Shown in pieces: positions 60,635-64,000 of a stretch of DNA of 64,000 bases. Location of the stretch: assembly GCF_039538045.1 (NCBI RefSeq), contig NZ_BAABBQ010000001.1, positions 580,001 through 644,000 of the forward strand. Direction: 5' to 3'. Every line of letters begins with the position of its first letter. Position 1 is the first letter of the stretch. Origin of the DNA: Sphingomonas swuensis. GTDB taxonomy: Bacteria; Pseudomonadota; Alphaproteobacteria; Sphingomonadales; Sphingomonadaceae. Under the pieces are notes generated by a model. The model was not told the DNA's origin. It saw nothing but the letters and a program-made list of their open reading frames with translations, and did no database searches. The position numbers were made by a program, and so were the translations under genes.

Positions 60635-62448
60635 GCCTGTTCCAGTTCCATGGCGTGAAGCATCGCCGAGGCGCCGCGTTCGGCATCGTCGGCGGTGTGG
60701 CGCATCAGCGCGAAAAGCTCGCGGCCGGTGCCTACGGGCGGGGGCGGGGCGGGGGCGGGCTCGCGGGAGGCGAGGTCGACGCCGACCGCCTCGAGCTCGC
60801 CGCGCGCGGCGCAGACCCTGACGAGATCGCCGTCCTGCAGCCGGCTTAGCGGACCTCCGCCGAGCGCCTCGGGCGAGCAGTGGATCGCGGCCGGGACCTT
60901 GCCGCTGGCGCCCGACATGCGGCCGTCGGTGACGAGCGCGACGCGGTGGCCACGGTCCTGGAGGACTCCGAGTGCCGGGGTGAGCTTGTGCAATTCGGGC
61001 ATGCCGTTGGCGCGGGGGCCCTGGAACCGGACGACAACCACCACGTCGCGGTCGAGCTCGCCGGCCTGGAACGCCTTCAGCACATCGCCCTGGTCGGAGA
61101 AGATCCAGGCGGGCGCCTCGATTGTCCAGCGCGAGGGATCGACCGCGCTGGTCTTGAGAGTCGCGCGGCCGAGGTTTCCGGCGACGAGGCGCATCCCGCC
61201 GTCGGCAAGGAAGGGATCGCTTACCGGGCGAAGCATGGTGTCGTTGCGGCTCTCGGTCACCTCGCGCCAGACGAGCTGCTCGCCGTCCATCTCGGGATGC
61301 GCGGTCCAGGCCGAGAAGTCGTCGGCGCCGGCGGTGACGATGTCGGTGTGAATGAGCCCCGCCTCGCCGAGCTGACGCGCGACGAAGGCGATCCCGCCGG
61401 CATAGTGGAAGTCGTTCACGTCGCCCGAGCCGTTGGGATAGACCCGCGCGATCAGCGGCACCGCGGCCGAGAGGTCGTCGAAATCCTTCCAGTCGATCAC
61501 GATCCCGGCGGCGCGGGCGATCGCGGGCAGGTGGATCGCATGATTGGTCGAGCCGCCGGTGGCGAGCAGGCCGACCATCGCGTTGACGATCGAGCGCTCG
61601 TCGACGCAGGCCGAGAGCGGACGATCCTTGCGCGCCGACAGGTCGGCGAGGCGATGGACCGCGGCGCGGGTGAGCGCCTGGCGAAGACCGCTGCCCGGCT
61701 GGACGAAGGCGCTGTTGGGGACGTGAAGGCCCATCAGCTCCATCATCATCTGGTTCGAGTTGGCGGTCCCGTAGAAGGTGCAGGTGCCCGGGCTGTGGTA
61801 GCTCGCGGACTCCGAGGCGAGCAGCTCGTCGCGGCCGACCTTGCCCTCGGCATAGAGCTGGCGGATGCGCTGCTTTTCCTTGTTGGGGAGGCCCGAGGGC
61901 ATCGGCCCGCCGGGCACCAGCAGCATCGGCAGGTGGCCGAAACGCAAGGCGCCGATCAGCAGCCCGGGGACGATCTTGTCGCAGATGCCGAGCAGGGCCG
62001 CGCCTTCGAACATGCCGTGGCTAAGTGCGACCGCGGTGCTCATCGCGATGACGTCGCGGCTGAACAGCGACAGGTCCATCCCGTCCTGCCCCTGAGTGAC
62101 CCCGTCGCACATCGCCGGGACGCCGCCCGCGACCTGCGCGGTGGCCCTCGCCTCGCGCGCGAAGATCTTCATCTGCTCGGGATAGCGGGCATAGGGCTGA
62201 TGCGCCGAAAGCATGTCGTTGTAGGCGGTGACGATGCCGAGGTTGGGACCGCGGATCGCCTGGATCGCGCCCTTGTCGCCTTCAGCGGCGGCGAAGCCGT
62301 GGGCGAAGTTGCCGCAGCTCATCCGCGGGCGCGAGATGCCGCTTTCGGCCTGCCGGGCCATGAGGTCGAGATAGCGCCGGCGCGTCGGCCGCGAGCGCTC
62401 GATGATGCGGTCGGTCACGGCCGACAGGCGGCTGTCGAGCTTAGTCAT
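60631..62448 (-). CDS. edd: 6-phosphogluconate dehydratase
   Basis: 605 residues of the IlvD/Edd family. Dehydrates 6-phosphogluconate to KDPG using a [4Fe-4S] cluster. Cluster cysteines are likely in [27 protein letters not shown] and [22 protein letters not shown]. Normal length for the family. The start overlaps the end of zwf by eight bases, with GGAG at good spacing. Confidence 0.97.
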   Translation of the reverse strand: MTKLDSRLSAVTDRIIERSRPTRRRYLDLMARQAESGISRPRMSCGNFAHGFAAAEGDKGAIQAIRGPNLGIVTAYNDMLSAHQPYARYPEQMKIFAREARATAQVAGGVPAMCDGVTQGQDGMDLSLFSRDVIAMSTAVALSHGMFEGAALLGICDKIVPGLLIGALRFGHLPMLLVPGGPMPSGLPNKEKQRIRQLYAEGKVGRDELLASESASYHSPGTCTFYGTANSNQMMMELMGLHVPNSAFVQPGSGLRQALTRAAVHRLADLSARKDRPLSACVDERSIVNAMVGLLATGGSTNHAIHLPAIARAAGIVIDWKDFDDLSAAVPLIARVYPNGSGDVNDFHYAGGIAFVARQLGEAGLIHTDIVTAGADDFSAWTAHPEMDGEQLVWREVTESRNDTMLRPVSDPFLADGGMRLVAGNLGRATLKTSAVDPSRWTIEAPAWIFSDQGDVLKAFQAGELDRDVVVVVRFQGPRANGMPELHKLTPALGVLQDRGHRVALVTDGRMSGASGKVPAAIHCSPEALGGGPLSRLQDGDLVRVCAARGELEAVGVDLASREPAPAPPPPVGTGRELFALMRHTADDAERGASAMLHAMELEQA

Positions 62449-63883
62449 TCCAGCTTCTCCCGTCGCGCTCGATCAGCGCGATGGCCGCCGACGGACCCCA
62501 GCTCCCCGCACCATAGCCGCGCGGGGTGAGCCCGGCCTGGTCCCAGGCGGCGCGGATCCCGTCGATCCACTGCCACTGGGCTTCGACCTCGTCGCGGCGC
62601 ACGAACAAGGTGGGGTCGCCCTCGATGAGGTCAAGCAGAAGCCGCTCGTAGGCGATGCGGCGGCGAACGTCGGCGAAGGCGTCGGCCTGTTCGATGTCGA
62701 GCTCGACGCGGCGAAGCCGGATCCCGCCCCGGTCGAGACCGGGCTGCTTGGCCATCAGTTCGAGGGTGATGTTCTCCTCGGGCTGAATGGCGATGATCAG
62801 CCGGTTGGGCGCGGCATTGGCGCCGCGGCCGGCGAACATCGAGTGGGGCAGGTCGCGGAACTGGATCGCGATTTCGGTCCGGCGCGCGGGCAGGCGCTTG
62901 CCGGTGCGAAGGTAGAAGGGGACGCCGGCCCAGCGCCAGTTGTCGACATGGGCCTTCAAGGCGACGAAGGTCTCTATCCCGCTCGGCCGGCCAAGCTCCT
63001 CGGCATAGGCCGGGACCGGCTGCCCGCCGACCGCGCCCGCGCCATATTGTCCGATCACCGTCTCCTCGGCCCGGATCGGACGGAGCGAGCGAAGCACCTT
63101 GACCTTCTCGTCGCGGACGGCGGTCGCGTCGAAGTGCGAGGGCGGCTCCATCGCGACTAGCGCGAGCAGCTGGAGCATGTGGTTCTGGACCATGTCGCGA
63201 AGCGCGCCCGATTTCTCGTAATAGTCGTCGCGGCCCTCCAGCCCGACCGTCTCGGAGACGGTGATCTGGACATGGTCGATGTGGTTGGAGCTCCACACCG
63301 GCTCGAACAAAAGGTTGGCGAAGCGGAGCGCGAGTAGGTTCTGGACTGTCTCCTTGCCGAGATAATGGTCGATCCGGAAGGTCCGCTCCTCGGGGAAGGC
63401 GGCGGCGACCGCGTCGTTGATCGCCTGGCTGGACGCGAGGTCGGTGCCGAGCGGCTTCTCGAGCGCGAGCCGGACGTGGCCTCCGGCGAGGCCGACCGCC
63501 TTCAGATTGTCGATGGTCGGCTTGAACAGGGAAGGCGCGGTGGAGAGGAAGATGGCGGTCTCGCCGGATGGGCCGACCGCTTCGGCGAGCCGCTGATAGC
63601 CCGCGCCGTCGGTCGCATCGAGCGTGACGTAGCTCAGCCGTTCGAGGAAGGCGGCGGAGGCGTCCTCGTCGAAGAAGCTGTCGGGGACATGCGCCTTGAG
63701 CGCCTCATGCGCATGGGCGCGGAAGCTCGCGTCGTCATGCGCCGAGCGCGCGGTGGCGACGATGCGCAGCGCCGGTGGGAGCAGCCCGTCGCGGTGAAGT
63801 CCGTAGAGCGAGGGCAGGAGCATGCGCGCGGCAAGGTCGCCGGTCGCGCCGAACAGGATCAGGGTCGTCGCCTTGTCGGTCAT
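62441..63883 (-). CDS. zwf: Glucose-6-phosphate 1-dehydrogenase
   Basis: 480 residues. Oxidises G6P to 6-phosphogluconolactone. N-terminal [18 protein letters not shown] binds NADP+; [13 protein letters not shown] holds the substrate-binding and catalytic residues. First recognised gene of the Entner-Doudoroff operon in the window. No 6-phosphogluconolactonase (pgl) gene is found between zwf and edd. Its ATG overlaps the stop of the partial upstream gene. Confidence 0.97.
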   Translation of the reverse strand: MTDKATTLILFGATGDLAARMLLPSLYGLHRDGLLPPALRIVATARSAHDDASFRAHAHEALKAHVPDSFFDEDASAAFLERLSYVTLDATDGAGYQRLAEAVGPSGETAIFLSTAPSLFKPTIDNLKAVGLAGGHVRLALEKPLGTDLASSQAINDAVAAAFPEERTFRIDHYLGKETVQNLLALRFANLLFEPVWSSNHIDHVQITVSETVGLEGRDDYYEKSGALRDMVQNHMLQLLALVAMEPPSHFDATAVRDEKVKVLRSLRPIRAEETVIGQYGAGAVGGQPVPAYAEELGRPSGIETFVALKAHVDNWRWAGVPFYLRTGKRLPARRTEIAIQFRDLPHSMFAGRGANAAPNRLIIAIQPEENITLELMAKQPGLDRGGIRLRRVELDIEQADAFADVRRRIAYERLLLDLIEGDPTLFVRRDEVEAQWQWIDGIRAAWDQAGLTPRGYGAGSWGPSAAIALIERDGRSWND

Positions 63884-64000
63884 CAGGCCGCCTCTGCTTC
63901 GGCAAGGCGGGCGAGCGCTGCCTGATGCGTGGGAAAGTTGGATGCGCAGCCGCCAACGAAGCGCTCGACCTCGGCTAGGTCGACGGGGCTTGCCGGCAGC
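63883..64000 (-). CDS. C-terminal fragment of an unidentified gene (cut by window edge)
   Basis: The frame is open from the window edge to TGA at 63885-63883, giving a 38-residue C-terminus: LPASPVDLAEVERFVGGCAS then NFPTHQAALARLAEAEAA. It overlaps the zwf ATG by four bases, so it is in the same operon. The sequence does not look like the end of Pgl. Family not recognised. Confidence 0.6.
   Translation of the reverse strand, partial: LPASPVDLAEVERFVGGCASNFPTHQAALARLAEAEAA

Overview
The window is about 64 kb of GC-rich chromosome from an alphaproteobacterium, most likely a member of the Sphingomonadaceae (Sphingomonas/Sphingomicrobium type). The evidence is the strong G/C third-position bias, a long Pro/Ala linker before the FtsZ C-terminal peptide, an acidic insertion in RNase E, a separately encoded MetH N-terminal module, a sahR-type ArsR/methyltransferase fusion, and intergenic palindromes of kinds I recall as common in sphingomonads. 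Nothing looks like a prophage, transposon, CRISPR array or genomic island. Almost all genes are core or near-core, and many are coupled by 4-base ATGA/GTGA overlaps.

Layout. 1-4.2 kb: end of ftsZ, a TPR/SPOR envelope protein, a dGTPase-like enzyme and a Rossmann protein. 4.3-6.9 kb: RNase E on the minus strand. 7.3-13.0 kb: cell-wall amidase, PBP1A, prfB, a lipoprotein-like methyltransferase and a CsaA-like protein. 13.0-17.3 kb: JAB/RadC-like protein, thyA, an HTH protein whose frame runs into thyA, an HWE histidine kinase and ihfB. 17.4-22.9 kb: rpsA, sppA and a MATE transporter. 22.9-27.2 kb: groESL with promoter and CIRCE operator, two lipoproteins and an M50-like protease. 27.3-35.0 kb: sahR-metF-metH1-metH2, then dsbD. 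35.0-45.9 kb: amidohydrolase, threonine dehydratase, HdeD-like protein, katG and oxyR (convergent), a serine hydrolase, TetR with a divergent predicted metal-dependent hydrolase, and a GNAT. 46.0-51.8 kb: rplU-rpmA, an Lrp regulator, a TonB-dependent receptor, hspQ and an SDR. 51.9 kb: tRNA-Ser(CGA). 52.2-58.9 kb: a CHASE3 hybrid kinase-receiver-Hpt set converging on a receiver-YaiO-like barrel-HEAT-glycosyltransferase operon. 59.1-63.9 kb: Entner-Doudoroff genes zwf-edd-glk-eda.

How genes work together. The methionine operon is probably controlled by SahR binding a perfect 22-bp palindrome just upstream of its own start. groESL has a sigma-70-like promoter followed at once by a CIRCE operator, implying HrcA control. 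katG and oxyR are a peroxide-response pair sharing one terminator. The 52-59 kb cluster reads as a phosphorelay beside a probable exopolysaccharide export/synthesis operon and is the best candidate for a poorly described system. A second lead is an orphan intrinsic terminator at about 47.63-47.66 kb with no upstream plus-strand gene, which suggests a small RNA.

Most convergent gene pairs are separated by GC-rich inverted repeats, some of which look like members of dispersed palindrome families. One such palindrome lies in the metH2 coding sequence, and 18 bases of it recur 2 kb further into the same gene. All calls come from reading the sequence; no database search was run.
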